DNA of 64,000 nt from Clostridium pasteurianum BC1 (lineage in GTDB: Bacteria > Bacillota > Clostridia > Clostridiales > Clostridiaceae). Below are positions 9,072 through 18,429 of this stretch, piece by piece (position 1 is the first letter of the stretch; every line of letters begins with the position of its first letter). The position numbers were made by a program, and so were the translations under genes. The DNA is taken from positions 248,001 to 312,000 of the forward strand of contig NC_021182.1 of the NCBI RefSeq assembly GCF_000389635.1, given 5' to 3'. The notes beneath the pieces were generated by a model. It saw only the letters and a program-made list of their open reading frames with translations. It was not told the DNA's origin and made no database searches.

Positions 9072-9897
9072 TTGGGAATTGTTAATACAAAAGAGATAGT
9101 AAAAAAATATGGTTTTAAATTTACTAAAAGTTTAGGTCAAAATTTTTTAATTGATGATACAGTTTTAAAGGATATAGTAGTAGGAGCGGAAGTTTCAAAA
9201 GAAGACTTTGTAATTGAAATTGGGCCTGGGGTTGGAACACTTACAAAACAGCTGTTAATTGCAGCAAAGGCTGTGTGTGCAATTGAGCTGGATGGTGACC
9301 TTTTACCTATATTAGAACAGGAATTAAAAGAATATGATAATTTTACATTAATACATAAAGATGCACTTAAAGTAGATTTCAATGAAATAATGGCTCATGA
9401 GAAGTCTGTTAAATTAGTAGCTAATTTGCCCTACTATGTTACTACGCCAATAATATCTAGATTATTGACCGGAGGATATATTTTTAAATCTCTCACTATA
9501 ATGATACAAAAGGAAGTGGCAGAGAGAATAGCTGCGAAGCCAAATTGTAAGGAATACGGTGCTTTATCACTGCTTGTACAGTATTATTGTGATACGGAAA
9601 TAATAAGAAAGGTTTTACCTACTTCTTTTATTCCTCAGCCTAAGGTTGAATCCATAGTAATAAAATTAGATAAGTTAAATAAACCTAGGGTAGAAGTAAA
9701 AGATGACTATAATAAGAAATGCTTTCAATATGAGGAGAAAGACTCTTTGGAATGCACTTAAACAATTAAAATTAAGTAAAGAAAAATTGGAAAGCGCCTT
9801 TTTAGAGGCTGGAATAGATTCTAAAAGAAGAGGAGAGACTCTTTCTATTGAAGAGTTTGCAAAATTATCTAATGTTATTTATTTCATGATTAGCTGA
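9072..9897 (+). pseudogene. rsmA: 16S rRNA adenine dimethyltransferase, frameshifted
   Basis: RsmA (KsgA) dimethylates two adenines near the 3' end of 16S rRNA. The first frame (9072-9761, TTG start) has [13 protein letters not shown], the SAM-binding [10 protein letters not shown] and the catalytic [10 protein letters not shown]. It then loses homology after VEVKD, near 9704. The family C-terminal domain continues in the +1 frame from about 9703 ([15 protein letters not shown] to the stop at 9895-9897). Relative to family spacing (for example VEVKDE..FFF..RRKTL) about 14 bases are missing, so this looks like a short deletion rather than a single-base slip. The catalytic domain is whole but the C-terminal domain is detached, so function is doubtful. 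It could also be an assembly error. Confidence 0.85.
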
Positions 9898-9911
9898 TAT
9901 AATAGAATTTA

Positions 9912-9958
9912 AAATAGGCTAGCATACTGGCTAGTTTATTTTTTGAACATGCCTTAAG
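9912..9958 (+). repeat. Family 2 palindromic repeat, copy b (partial)
   Basis: It holds the central GGCTAGCATACTGGCTAGTT and the right end TTTTTTGAACATGCCTTAAG. The left terminal repeat seen in other copies is not visible. It lies directly after the rsmA stop. Confidence 0.65.
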
Positions 9959-10070
9959 CTTAGTGAGAGTGGGAATTAATACTAGGTAAGTTTTATTGAT
10001 AATTTAGCAAGTTAATAAATATAAAAACATATATTTACTTGAAATGCCAGATATATTTTTATTGATAAAT

Positions 10071-10094
10071 AAAAAATGCCTAGCATTTTTTTTT
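10071..10094 (+). terminator. Terminator
   Basis: AAAAAATGC and GCATTTTTT pair around a 3-base loop, followed by further Ts. It probably ends the rnmV-rsmA transcript. Confidence 0.65.
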
Positions 10095-10161
10095 ATTTGT
10101 TCATTTTTAGTTATTTCTCTCATATATTATATTGTATAAATATTGCGGGGGGATAAAGAGG

Positions 10162-12000
10162 TTGAGTCAGAAAAAAAAATATAGTAGATATTTCATAATA
10201 CTTCAAGAAGATGAAAAAGGCTATGGATTAGCATCAGATAAAGCACCAACCGGTTATGCCAAATTAGAGGTAAGGAACAATAAATGTAAAGTTTCATTTT
10301 ATGTTCAAAACCTGAAAAAAGAAATGAAGCCATATTATATATTACTTATTTGTGATAAGAAAGATGAAAAGAAATTAGTTAAGCTTGGTGAATTAAATAT
10401 AGACAATACTGGAAGAGCAGAAGTAAGTAGGGAGTTTACTCCTGAAAACATTGCAGCTAGTGGTGTGTCGGTAGATAAAATTTCTGGAGCCGCAGTAATT
10501 AGATCTGTTGATAGAAATGTCATAAGTGTATTAAATGGATTTTCGGTTACAGATATTCCGGGAGATTGGAAAAAATATACTTTAATAGATAATGTTCAGA
10601 AAAGAGATAAAGAAGAAAGTGAAATAAAAGATACTAGCATTGATGATAATAAAGATAGAAGTTTCGATGAGTATGAAAAAAGAATAGAAAAAATTAAGGA
10701 AGAAGATTCAAAAGAGCAGTTTGAGGAACGTGAAAGATACAGGGAGGAAATGTCTCAGAATGGTGAGGAACATACAGATATAAATGAACCAATAGGAATT
10801 AGATCCTCAGAAGAATTAGATGATAAGGAAGAAAATTTACAAGATTCAAATGGAGAAAATAGTGATGACATTAGAAATTTTAAGAAGCATAAGCATTGGA
10901 AGCATGAGTCAAACAAAGACAACAAGGCTAACTCAAAAATAAAGCCTATAATTGAAAAAGGTAATAAGGATAACAAAGACAAGAAAGATAACAAGGATAA
11001 CAAGGTTAGCCAACCAAATAAGATCAATGAACCTAATAAGGCCAGCCAACCAAATAAAGTTAGCGAACCTAATAAGGCTAGTCAACCCAATAAAGTTGGT
11101 GAACCCAATAAGAGTGGTCAAGTCAATAAAGTTGGTGAATCTAATAAGATTAGTGAACCTAACAAAAGCAGTGTTCCTAATAAAGTAAATACAAAAATAG
11201 AAAATCAAGGAACTAAAGGATTTAAAGTTGAACAGAAGCCAAATAATAATGCAAATAAAGAACTTAAATATAAATCAAATAGTTACAAACAAAGATTAGA
11301 AGACATAGATGATACAGAAATTAATAATAATGAATTAGGATACAATATTAACCAAAATGAAGAAGATAATATATCAGAAGAAAGAGATGTATTAAGTAAT
11401 AACCTAGGAAGTTTTTATAATAGCATTGTTTCGAAGGATAATATTAATCTTAATAATAATACTGGTGTTAATAACAATTTAAATAATGATATTAATTCTA
11501 ATAACTATACTAATGTTAATAATAATGAGAAAATACAATTCGATAATAATCAAAAATCAAATGATGATCCAAAAACAAAGTCAGCAAAATTTTTTCAAGG
11601 GCTAACAAAGAATTTGCAGCAATGGAATGATGATTTTCAAGATCTTAGCAAAAGTCAATGGTATAATATACCAGTAAAATCTATAGAGGATATGTATAAA
11701 GCTTCAAGTTACAACAGGTATACTATATTATATTATCCTATGATAAGCTACTTTCCATATATAATAAGACATGGCCACTATTTATTTGGATACAAATATG
11801 ATAAAGATGGAAAGGTGAAATATATAGTGTATGGAATACCTGGTACAAAGGCTCATTATGATCAGCCTTTTGGAGGAAAATTTGGATTTGTAAGCTGGGT
11901 TCAGGGAAAGAATCATAAGGGTAAATACGGAAATATGGGATATTGGCTATTGTTCTATGATTTCAGAAAGTCAGTAATAGTAATTCCTGTGAACAAGTGA
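10162..12000 (+). CDS. Large protein of unknown function with PNK repeats between two conserved ends
   Basis: I do not recognise this 612-residue protein. An N-terminal domain of about 140 residues (LQEDEKGYGLASDKAPTGYA, then a beta-rich stretch) leads into a highly charged region. Then comes a stretch of about 10 tandem hexapeptide-like repeats of the form PNKxSE/Q (about 290-345), an Asn-rich linker and an aromatic C-terminal domain of about 120 residues (WYNIPVKSIEDMYK, YYPMISYFPY, YDQPFGGKFGFVSW). No signal peptide or membrane segment is evident. I prefer TTG 10162, next to GGGGGGATAAAGAGG, over a TTG at 10132. The layout of two folded ends joined by a flexible linker suggests a structural or spore-related protein, but that is a guess. 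It appears monocistronic. Confidence 0.75.
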   Translation: MSQKKKYSRYFIILQEDEKGYGLASDKAPTGYAKLEVRNNKCKVSFYVQNLKKEMKPYYILLICDKKDEKKLVKLGELNIDNTGRAEVSREFTPENIAASGVSVDKISGAAVIRSVDRNVISVLNGFSVTDIPGDWKKYTLIDNVQKRDKEESEIKDTSIDDNKDRSFDEYEKRIEKIKEEDSKEQFEERERYREEMSQNGEEHTDINEPIGIRSSEELDDKEENLQDSNGENSDDIRNFKKHKHWKHESNKDNKANSKIKPIIEKGNKDNKDKKDNKDNKVSQPNKINEPNKASQPNKVSEPNKASQPNKVGEPNKSGQVNKVGESNKISEPNKSSVPNKVNTKIENQGTKGFKVEQKPNNNANKELKYKSNSYKQRLEDIDDTEINNNELGYNINQNEEDNISEERDVLSNNLGSFYNSIVSKDNINLNNNTGVNNNLNNDINSNNYTNVNNNEKIQFDNNQKSNDDPKTKSAKFFQGLTKNLQQWNDDFQDLSKSQWYNIPVKSIEDMYKASSYNRYTILYYPMISYFPYIIRHGHYLFGYKYDKDGKVKYIVYGIPGTKAHYDQPFGGKFGFVSWVQGKNHKGKYGNMGYWLLFYDFRKSVIVIPVNK

Positions 12001-12123
12001 AATGTGTAAGCTTATAGTCGGTATAAATAAAATGGATATCTATCCTGTGAATTTTATTTATGCCGTCTTCATTTTTAATATGCATACATACTAAATAAAA
12101 TTATTAATAAAGGGGGTATTTAT

Positions 12124-12705
12124 ATGAAGATATTTATTGTAGACAGAAAAAAGATGGGTGTGATATTTGTAGTTATGGGTCTTATGGTAGTTCTATTTTC
12201 TGTAGGGATAAACTTAGATAATAGAATAAGAACAACAGCCTTTATTCAAAATAATCTAGGAGCATTAAAGGAATACTATGCATCAGAACATAAAATAACT
12301 TATAAGCTTCCAGCAAAGTGGACAACAAGTCGAGAAGATTTTGCAGGGGGAGAAATATTATATCATAATAATTTTAATTCACAGGATAATAGTATTCATG
12401 GATATGTTCAAATATGGAATTTACAAAATGACTTGAAAAGTTTCTTGCAAAACAGTAAAGTAATGTCGGAAATTCAAAATAGTGCAGAAGATTTTAAGAT
12501 ATCCGATATAAGCATAAATAATAATAAAGGTTATCTGGTTACTTATAAAACCAAGGCAGCTGATAAAACTTATAATGCCTTTGAATATTTTATAAAATAT
12601 GATAATATTTTTGTGAGGTTTTCTTTTTATGTAGAAAGTGACAAGCTTAACGGTAATATGCCAGCTGTATTTAAAGCAATAGTTGAAACTATAAAATATG
12701 AATAA
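12124..12705 (+). CDS. PsbP-like membrane-anchored protein
   Basis: This 193-residue protein has an N-terminal hydrophobic anchor (about residues 10-28) and then an extracytoplasmic domain. That domain begins ITYKLPAKWTTSRE, followed by two beta-rich halves and an ending FKAIVETIKYE. This resembles PsbP-like domains in bacteria, whose function is unknown. AGGGGG lies just upstream of the ATG. Another protein of the same general type is at 40578. It stands alone between intergenic hairpins. Confidence 0.65.
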   Translation: MKIFIVDRKKMGVIFVVMGLMVVLFSVGINLDNRIRTTAFIQNNLGALKEYYASEHKITYKLPAKWTTSREDFAGGEILYHNNFNSQDNSIHGYVQIWNLQNDLKSFLQNSKVMSEIQNSAEDFKISDISINNNKGYLVTYKTKAADKTYNAFEYFIKYDNIFVRFSFYVESDKLNGNMPAVFKAIVETIKYE

Positions 12706-12712
12706 TTATTTT

Positions 12713-12776
12713 AATAAAGCTTACTTGTATGAATTGACTCTTACATGGGGATACAGTATTCATAAGTAAGCTTATT
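12713..12776 (+). terminator. Long hairpin, probable terminator
   Basis: AATAAAGCTTACTT and AAGTAAGCTTATT form the outer stem around a loop of about 37 bases with its own pairing. There is no T-run after the stem on the plus strand, so it may not be a classical terminator. Confidence 0.5.
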
Positions 12777-12940
12777 ATATTAATTTGTTAATGTACATAA
12801 ATGATGATGTAGTAATGTGGTGAATAAGACTATAAATAACAATAAAATTTCCAAATATAATTCATATAGAATACATAAAACTAAGGTCCTTTATTCTTGA
12901 TTACAATTAATATAAGACGTATAATAAATAATATCTATTA

Positions 12941-13016
12941 AGTATATGAAAATAAATAGTAAGATTCAGAATAGACTAGCATACTGACTAGTTATTTATT
13001 TGAAATGTGCCTTAAG
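12941..13016 (+). repeat. Family 2 palindromic repeat, copy c
   Basis: It runs from TATATGAAAATAAATAGTAAG to TTATTTATTTGAAATGTGCC with the central GACTAGCATACTGACTAG. Both terminal inverted repeats are readable. It ends about 50 bases before the next gene's start. Confidence 0.75.
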
Positions 13017-13069
13017 TGGATTTAATGAATGTTATCTAGAAAGGGATGTTCTGTAAGGGAGAGGTTTTG

Positions 13070-13936
13070 GTGAGAAAAAAGAGTTTATTGCTAATAGGGA
13101 TATTTGTAATAATAGCCAGTTTACTTTCTAGCTGTAATCAAATTGATTCAGCAAAGGTTAAATTGGGTTTAAAAAATAAAGATTTTCAGTATATAAAACA
13201 AGGAAAAGTAAAAAAAGTAGTTATACAGAATAGTAGAGACAGTGGATATAAATTTGTAGTAACAAATCCTGTTGCCATTTCAGAATTATATGATATTTTA
13301 TCAGATGCTAAACCTGTAAATAGCAAGACTTCTCTTGACCCAGATTATATTTTTAGTCTATATGAGGACTCTAATAAAGTTTATCAGCAGTTTGATTACG
13401 TAGTGGGTTTAGATAAAAAAGATGGTGGAAATTTATATTCTAAAGATAAATATTATATAGTTCCCAATAGAATTGATAACGATATATTAAATAATTTTCA
13501 AGATTTAAGAACTCCTAAGGATTTTAATAAACTCTATTATACATTTATAAATCAGTGTATTGATAAATATAGAGCTGATACTAAAAATAACAATAAATCT
13601 ATAGGTATAAATATAAATGATGATGTAGAAGTAGCCAAATATATATTTTCCAGTGATTTAGATGATTTTCAAAAATCACTGCCTTCCAATGTAAAACTGC
13701 TTAAAAATTCCAATGATGCTTGTGATGTAAAAGAAACGATTACTACGACTGGATATAAAGCAGCTGGATATGCAGATGAATATAGATACAATAATATAAG
13801 TTACGATTCAATATATAAAAGTATAGTTGATTTTTATGATAATACAACTAAAGAGACAAAGGAATATTATGTTATAGCCAGATATAAAAATGGTTGGAAT
13901 ATAAATATTAGTGATAAAAAGAGCAGCGATTTTTGA
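13070..13936 (+). CDS. Lipoprotein of unknown function
   Basis: This 288-residue protein has a lipoprotein signal: KKSLLLIGIFVIIASLLSSC, with the lipidated cysteine near residue 22. GTG 13070 is the likely start because GGGAGAGG stands 5 bases before it; an ATG at 13046 would add residues before the signal. The mature part is polar with a lysine- and aspartate-rich composition (repeated KYYIVP-like stretches), and no known enzyme motif was found. It would be anchored on the outer face of the membrane. It is followed by the Mrp gene, but the 106-base gap makes an operon uncertain. Confidence 0.75.
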   Translation: MRKKSLLLIGIFVIIASLLSSCNQIDSAKVKLGLKNKDFQYIKQGKVKKVVIQNSRDSGYKFVVTNPVAISELYDILSDAKPVNSKTSLDPDYIFSLYEDSNKVYQQFDYVVGLDKKDGGNLYSKDKYYIVPNRIDNDILNNFQDLRTPKDFNKLYYTFINQCIDKYRADTKNNNKSIGININDDVEVAKYIFSSDLDDFQKSLPSNVKLLKNSNDACDVKETITTTGYKAAGYADEYRYNNISYDSIYKSIVDFYDNTTKETKEYYVIARYKNGWNINISDKKSSDF

Positions 13937-14042
13937 CTAGAATAAACCTAAATTAGACAAGTAATATTTGTAGGTGTTGATTAACATATTTATTTGCCGA
14001 AGTAAAGTTAAATAAACTTTTTCCAATAGGAGGAATTTTTTA

Positions 14043-14888
14043 ATGAGTAACTGTGATAGCTGTGCCAGCAATGAAAATTGCAGCACTGGGGATAAAGACA
14101 AATGTAATAGTAAAAATGATAAGGTTATGCCTAAATATGGCAATATAAAAAATATAATAGGAATTATAAGTGGCAAGGGCGGCGTTGGAAAATCCACTGT
14201 GACTGGATTGATTGCTGCAGAACTAAGAAAGGCAGGTTACAAGGTAGGAGTTTTAGATGGGGATGTAACAGGGCCTTCAATGCCAAGATTTTTCGGAGTA
14301 AATAAAGAAAGGGCAAAAATGATTCCTATGACTGAAACAGAGGTTAAATTTATACCGGTAGAAACGGAAATGGGAATAAAATTAATATCTCTTAATCTGC
14401 TTATAGAGAGTGAAGATGAACCTGTAATTTGGAGGGGACCTGTAATAACGGGAGCTTTAAGCCAAATGTATACTGATACAGAATGGGGAGAACTTGATTA
14501 TCTTCTTATAGATATGCCTCCTGGAACTGGTGATATAGCTCTAACAGTTATGCAAACTATGCCAGTAAAATCTATGATTGTAGTTTCTACACCACAGGAT
14601 ATGGTTTCTATGATAGTGAAAAAGGTAGTTATAATGATAGAGAAAATGAATATTCCAATAGTAGGAGTAGTAGAGAATATGTCCTATATAAAATGTAATA
14701 ATTGTGGTGATAAAATAAGGGTATTCAGCAAAAAAACAGCTGAAGAACAAGCCCGATATTTAGGTGTTCCTCTTTTAGCTGAAATGCCTATAAATTTAGA
14801 TTTAGTTGAAAGTTTAGAAAGAGGTACCGCAGAAAAATATATAAGTAGTAGTAATGAGTATAAAATACTTGTAGAAAAAATTATATAA
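14043..14888 (+). CDS. Mrp/NBP35 family iron-sulfur cluster carrier ATPase
   Basis: This 281-residue P-loop ATPase has a deviant Walker A, SGKGGVGKST (about residues 43-52), then LDGDVTGPSMPRF, DMPPGTGD and VVGVVENMSY, all typical of the Mrp family. The CxxC pair in YIKCNNCGDK is the expected site for a bridging 4Fe-4S cluster. The N-terminus is cysteine-rich (NCDSCASNENC), as in many clostridial members. Mrp proteins hold and pass iron-sulfur clusters to target proteins in the cytoplasm. An AGGAGG stands before the ATG. A ferredoxin gene follows about 200 bases downstream, which fits an iron-sulfur theme. Confidence 0.92.
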   Translation: MSNCDSCASNENCSTGDKDKCNSKNDKVMPKYGNIKNIIGIISGKGGVGKSTVTGLIAAELRKAGYKVGVLDGDVTGPSMPRFFGVNKERAKMIPMTETEVKFIPVETEMGIKLISLNLLIESEDEPVIWRGPVITGALSQMYTDTEWGELDYLLIDMPPGTGDIALTVMQTMPVKSMIVVSTPQDMVSMIVKKVVIMIEKMNIPIVGVVENMSYIKCNNCGDKIRVFSKKTAEEQARYLGVPLLAEMPINLDLVESLERGTAEKYISSSNEYKILVEKII

Positions 14889-15089
14889 TAAGTATCATTA
14901 GCCTTATGTTTGGAAACAATATATACGTGATTTTAAATATATTGTAAAGGATGGTGAAGCTGTTAGCAGAACTAAAGAAATGCTGATAGATTATCAGTTC
15001 TATAAATAATCTAGTCCAGTTTTTCAAATGATAAAATCTTAATGAATAAAGATTTTACAAATAAGTTTTGTTTAACGGTAATTATTATG

Positions 15090-15275
15090 AAAGCGCATGT
15101 TGATAAAGATACCTGTATAGGTTGTGGTCTATGTCCCTCAGTTGCTCCAGAGGTGTTTCAGATGGATGATGATGGAAAAGCTGAAGAAATTGTTGAAAGT
15201 GTTCCAGAATCTTCATCAGACGCTGCAAAGGAAGCAGCTGATAGCTGTCCGGTTAATGCTATAACCGTTGAATAG
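15090..15275 (+). CDS. Ferredoxin, single 4Fe-4S cluster
   Basis: This 61-residue protein has CIGCGLC near the N-terminus and a distant SCPVNAITVE, the arrangement for one 4Fe-4S cluster as in Thermotoga-type ferredoxins (DKDTCIGCGLC, DDDGKAEE, CPVNAITVE). I take ATG 15090 because the family begins at MKAHVDKD; a longer start at 15042 would add 16 residues without a ribosome binding site. The Shine-Dalgarno for 15090 is weak. It is an electron carrier in the cytoplasm. Confidence 0.9.
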   Translation, partial: KAHVDKDTCIGCGLCPSVAPEVFQMDDDGKAEEIVESVPESSSDAAKEAADSCPVNAITVE

Positions 15276-15310
15276 ATAGGTATTGTCTTAAAATAATTTA
15301 AAAAATGGAT

Positions 15311-15350
15311 AAGGGAGACTGCAAAATGCAGTCTCCTTTAGTTTTATTGT
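15311..15350 (+). terminator. Terminator after ferredoxin
   Basis: GGAGACTGC-type arms pair as AAGGGAGACTGC and GCAGTCTCCTTT around a 5-base loop, followed by AGTTTTATT. It is a strong rho-independent terminator for the ferredoxin transcript. Confidence 0.85.
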
Positions 15351-15528
15351 AATATTTTATGAATAATAATGTAAATTAAAGCATTTATATTATTAGGACA
15401 TGTATTCTTAAAAATAAAAATTTTAAGAATATTTGATAATTTTTTTATTGTGAGATAAAATTAATTAAAATAGCATACTAAAATTCTAGCATTTTTAAAA
15501 TCTATAATTATAATTAGGATGTGATTTT

Positions 15529-18090
15529 ATGAAAGCAATTATTATGGCAGGAGGAAAAGGCACTAGACTTAGACCATTAACTTGCAGCAGACCAAAACCA
15601 ATGATGCCTATAATGGGAAAACCTGTAATGCAGTATTCCCTGGAGCTTTTAAAAAATAGTGGAATAAAAGATATAGGAATTACTCTTCAGTATCTACCGG
15701 ATTCAATTATAGATTATTTTGGTGATGGAAGTGAGTTTGGCGTTAATCTGAAATATTTTATAGAAGCTAGTCCTCTAGGGACAGCAGGTAGTGTCAAAAA
15801 TGCAGAGGACTTCCTTGATGAAACTTTTATAGTTATCAGCGGAGATGCTATAACGGATGTAAATTTAATAGAGGCATTAAAATATCATAAAGATAAAAAG
15901 GCTGTGGCTACTTTGATATTGAAAGAAGTCAGTGCTCCATTAGAATATGGAGTAGTTGTTACAGATAAAGAAGGCAAAATCACTGGATTTTTAGAAAAAC
16001 CAAATTGGAGAGAAGTTTTTAGTGATAAAGTAAATACAGGTATTTATGTGCTGGAGCCAGAAATATTTAAGTTTTATCCGATGACTAGTCGCCGCTGTAA
16101 TACTCCACCTTCCAAAGGTGGAGATAACAGCGATACGTCCCTGGATAATTCATCTAAACTTGGTGGGAGTACAAAGTCACACCAAGTAAGATTCATTGAT
16201 GATAAAGACAAAAGTTTTGATTTTAGTAATGATTTATTTCCGATACTTATGGAGAAAAATGTATCTATGTATGGCTATAATTCTAATTTTTATTGGTGTG
16301 ATATAGGGAATATCAATCAATTTATGCAATGTAATTATGATGTGCTTATGGGTCGTGTAAACGTAAACATAAAGGGCGAAGAATATAAGAAGGGTATATG
16401 GATAGGTAATAATTGTACTTTAAGTCCTAATGTGAATATAAAGCCCCCTGTATATATAGGGGACAATTCAAATGTATATGATGGAGTGGAAATAGGACCT
16501 TATACTGTCATAGGTAAAAATAATATTATATCCTCTGGAAGTACAATAAAAAAAAGCATAATATTTAATAATTCTTATATAGGTGAAAATACAGAAATTA
16601 GAGCTTCTTTAATATGTGATAAGGTACAGCTTGAAAATGGTGTTTCCATGTTCGAAGAGGCTGTAATAGGGGATGAAAGTATTATAGGAGAGAGATCTAT
16701 AATAAAACCAAAAGTAAAAATTTGGCCAAATAAGTCTATAGGAAACGGAGAAGTCATAAGGGAAAATTTGATTTGGAATCGTAAAATTGAAAGGAGCTTT
16801 TTTAGCAGTAAAGGCATAAGAGGAAATATAAATGTAAATATTACTCCAGAGTTTGTGTTAAAATTAAGTTCTGCCTATGGATCTATACTGAATTCTAATT
16901 CTAAAATAATAATAAGCTGTAGTGATGAGGGATCAGCTCAAATGCTGAAGTTTTCTTTAGCTACAGGACTTATATCTATGGGAATCCAGGTATATGATCT
17001 AAATAAAAGTACATTAGAAGCAACCAGGATTATAACAGTTTCAAGAGGATTCAGTGGAGCAGTTCATATATATGTTGATAAAGATAATAACGAAAGAGCT
17101 GTTATAGTTTTTATAGATAAAGATGGACTTGATATAAGCAAGAATATGAAGAGGAAAATAGAAAGTAATTTTGTAAGAGAAGATTTTAGAAGAGTGAAAA
17201 TGGATAATTTTAAATCTATAGTGACTATGGAGGACTGTACTAAGCATTATATTAAAAATATATTAGATAAATTAAATAGAGAAAAAATAATAAATAATAA
17301 ATATAAGATAGTATTTATAACAAAAAATAGGATTATTAAGTGGCAGCTGATAAATATGTTCAATGAAATTAAGGTAGATACTGTAGTAATGAAAGATAGC
17401 AGTGATTTAGGAGAACTTAGTGAGGAAGTAAAAAAATCTCATGCTTCGCTTGGAATATGGATTTCAGATGAAGCTGATAATTATGTTTTAATAGATGAAA
17501 AAGGTAAAATTATGGAAAATAGTTTTAAGGATGTACTTAAAGCTCTGATAATTCTAAATACTTTTAAATTCAAAACCCTTGCTGTAGCTGTAGATGTTAC
17601 TCATTCTGTAGAAAAGATAGCTAATATGTATAATGCAAAATTTATAATAACTAAGATTGATCATAGAAATATAGTAAGTGAGTATATAAAAAATGAAAAA
17701 GATAAAAATGAAAAAGAAATATTAGTTTCATATTTATCTACTATAGATTCAGTTAGTATGTTATCATTAATATTAAATTTAATGGCTGAATTTAATATGA
17801 CCTTATCAGGACTGACAGAAACGGCACCACAATATCATAATAAGGTTATGAAGGTAAAATGTCCTTGGGAAATGAAGGGTAAGGTTATGAGAAATATTAT
17901 AGAAAATGGTGACTTTAATTATTTGGATTTAATAGAAGGAGTACGAATAAGTTTTCCAAAGTGCTGGGTGATTATATTACCAGATTTAGATGAACCTTTA
18001 TGCAGTGTACAAGCTGAGGGCGAAGATGAAGAATATGTGGAGAAGATACTGAAAAAAATATCCCTTAATATACAAAAAATACTTTACTGA
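15529..18090 (+). CDS. Sugar-phosphate nucleotidyltransferase - phosphomannomutase fusion with in-frame repeat insertion
   Basis: This 853-residue protein fuses three modules. Residues 1-180 and 225-270 form a nucleotidyltransferase (AGGKGTRLRPLTCSRPKPM, SGDAITDV, GFLEKP). Residues 270-400 are left-handed beta-helix hexapeptide repeats (GDNSNVYDGVEIGPYTVIGK). The rest resembles a phosphomannomutase. Family members are mannose-1-phosphate guanylyltransferase-like and feed surface glycan synthesis. Residues about 183-224 are foreign: they are encoded by a family 1 repeat (16073-16200), whose DNA also occurs outside genes. Without it the sequence would run smoothly from LEPEIFKFY to DKSFDFSNDLFP. 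The reading frame is kept, so the protein may still work. The phosphomannomutase part is diverged: no clear phosphoserine loop TASHNP was seen, so mutase activity is doubtful. Confidence 0.85.
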   Translation: MKAIIMAGGKGTRLRPLTCSRPKPMMPIMGKPVMQYSLELLKNSGIKDIGITLQYLPDSIIDYFGDGSEFGVNLKYFIEASPLGTAGSVKNAEDFLDETFIVISGDAITDVNLIEALKYHKDKKAVATLILKEVSAPLEYGVVVTDKEGKITGFLEKPNWREVFSDKVNTGIYVLEPEIFKFYPMTSRRCNTPPSKGGDNSDTSLDNSSKLGGSTKSHQVRFIDDKDKSFDFSNDLFPILMEKNVSMYGYNSNFYWCDIGNINQFMQCNYDVLMGRVNVNIKGEEYKKGIWIGNNCTLSPNVNIKPPVYIGDNSNVYDGVEIGPYTVIGKNNIISSGSTIKKSIIFNNSYIGENTEIRASLICDKVQLENGVSMFEEAVIGDESIIGERSIIKPKVKIWPNKSIGNGEVIRENLIWNRKIERSFFSSKGIRGNINVNITPEFVLKLSSAYGSILNSNSKIIISCSDEGSAQMLKFSLATGLISMGIQVYDLNKSTLEATRIITVSRGFSGAVHIYVDKDNNERAVIVFIDKDGLDISKNMKRKIESNFVREDFRRVKMDNFKSIVTMEDCTKHYIKNILDKLNREKIINNKYKIVFITKNRIIKWQLINMFNEIKVDTVVMKDSSDLGELSEEVKKSHASLGIWISDEADNYVLIDEKGKIMENSFKDVLKALIILNTFKFKTLAVAVDVTHSVEKIANMYNAKFIITKIDHRNIVSEYIKNEKDKNEKEILVSYLSTIDSVSMLSLILNLMAEFNMTLSGLTETAPQYHNKVMKVKCPWEMKGKVMRNIIENGDFNYLDLIEGVRISFPKCWVIILPDLDEPLCSVQAEGEDEEYVEKILKKISLNIQKILY
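16073..16200 (+). repeat. Family 1 dispersed repeat, copy A (inside a coding sequence)
   Basis: It starts TTTATCCGATGACTAG and ends GTAAGATTCATTGAT, as do copies B and C. Inside are hairpins CTCCACCTT/AGGTGGAG and CTTGGTG/CACCAAG. The reading frame passes through it without a stop, adding about 40 residues to the nucleotidyltransferase. Confidence 0.85.
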
Positions 18091-18092
18091 AT

Positions 18093-18295
18093 TTTATCCC
18101 ATGACTATCTACTCTAATATTCCTACTGCACGCTGTAAAAGTGATTTGCACAAAATCTAAGATTTTGGTTCTCTGCTTTTCTTCAAAGTGGGAGTAAAGA
18201 GTGTCTACGTTCCTGAATAACGATTTATCCTAAAGGTCAATGATTTCTAAATACTAAAAATACTGATGCTCAGAAATTTGTTTATCAAATTATCA
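18093..18295 (+). repeat. Family 1 dispersed repeat, copy E
   Basis: It starts TTTATCCCATGACTA only 2 bases after the stop of the nucleotidyltransferase and shares the block GATTTTGGTTCTCTGC with copies D and F. The right end resembles copy F. The boundary at the right is approximate. Confidence 0.7.
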
Positions 18296-18393
18296 AAATT
18301 ATGTGGTTAAAATGGAATGGATTTGTATAATTGCAAAGTTGGGAATAATAATATTGATATATTCACATATTAATATTATTATTCCTAAAAGTA

Positions 18394-18422
18394 TTGTATT
18401 AATTTACATAAGGTTATATAAT
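18394..18422 (+). promoter_or_regulatory. Promoter of the T-box/aspS operon
   Basis: TTGTAT at 18394-18399 and TATAAT at 18417-18422 are 17 bases apart and directly precede the T-box leader. Confidence 0.65.
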
Positions 18423-18429
18423 ATAGAAT

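Noticed and set aside
11010-11190. Regular short repeats that might suggest a CRISPR array
   Set aside because: The period is about 18 bases, in frame with a protein, with no unique spacers and no cas genes.
10755-11208. Frames on both strands across the PNK repeat region
   Set aside because: They arise from the repeated, low-complexity codons of the real gene in that region.
14940-14985. Short frame with AAAGGATG (MVKLLAELKKC)
   Set aside because: Only 11 codons, with no conservation that can be judged; more likely chance between the Mrp and ferredoxin genes.
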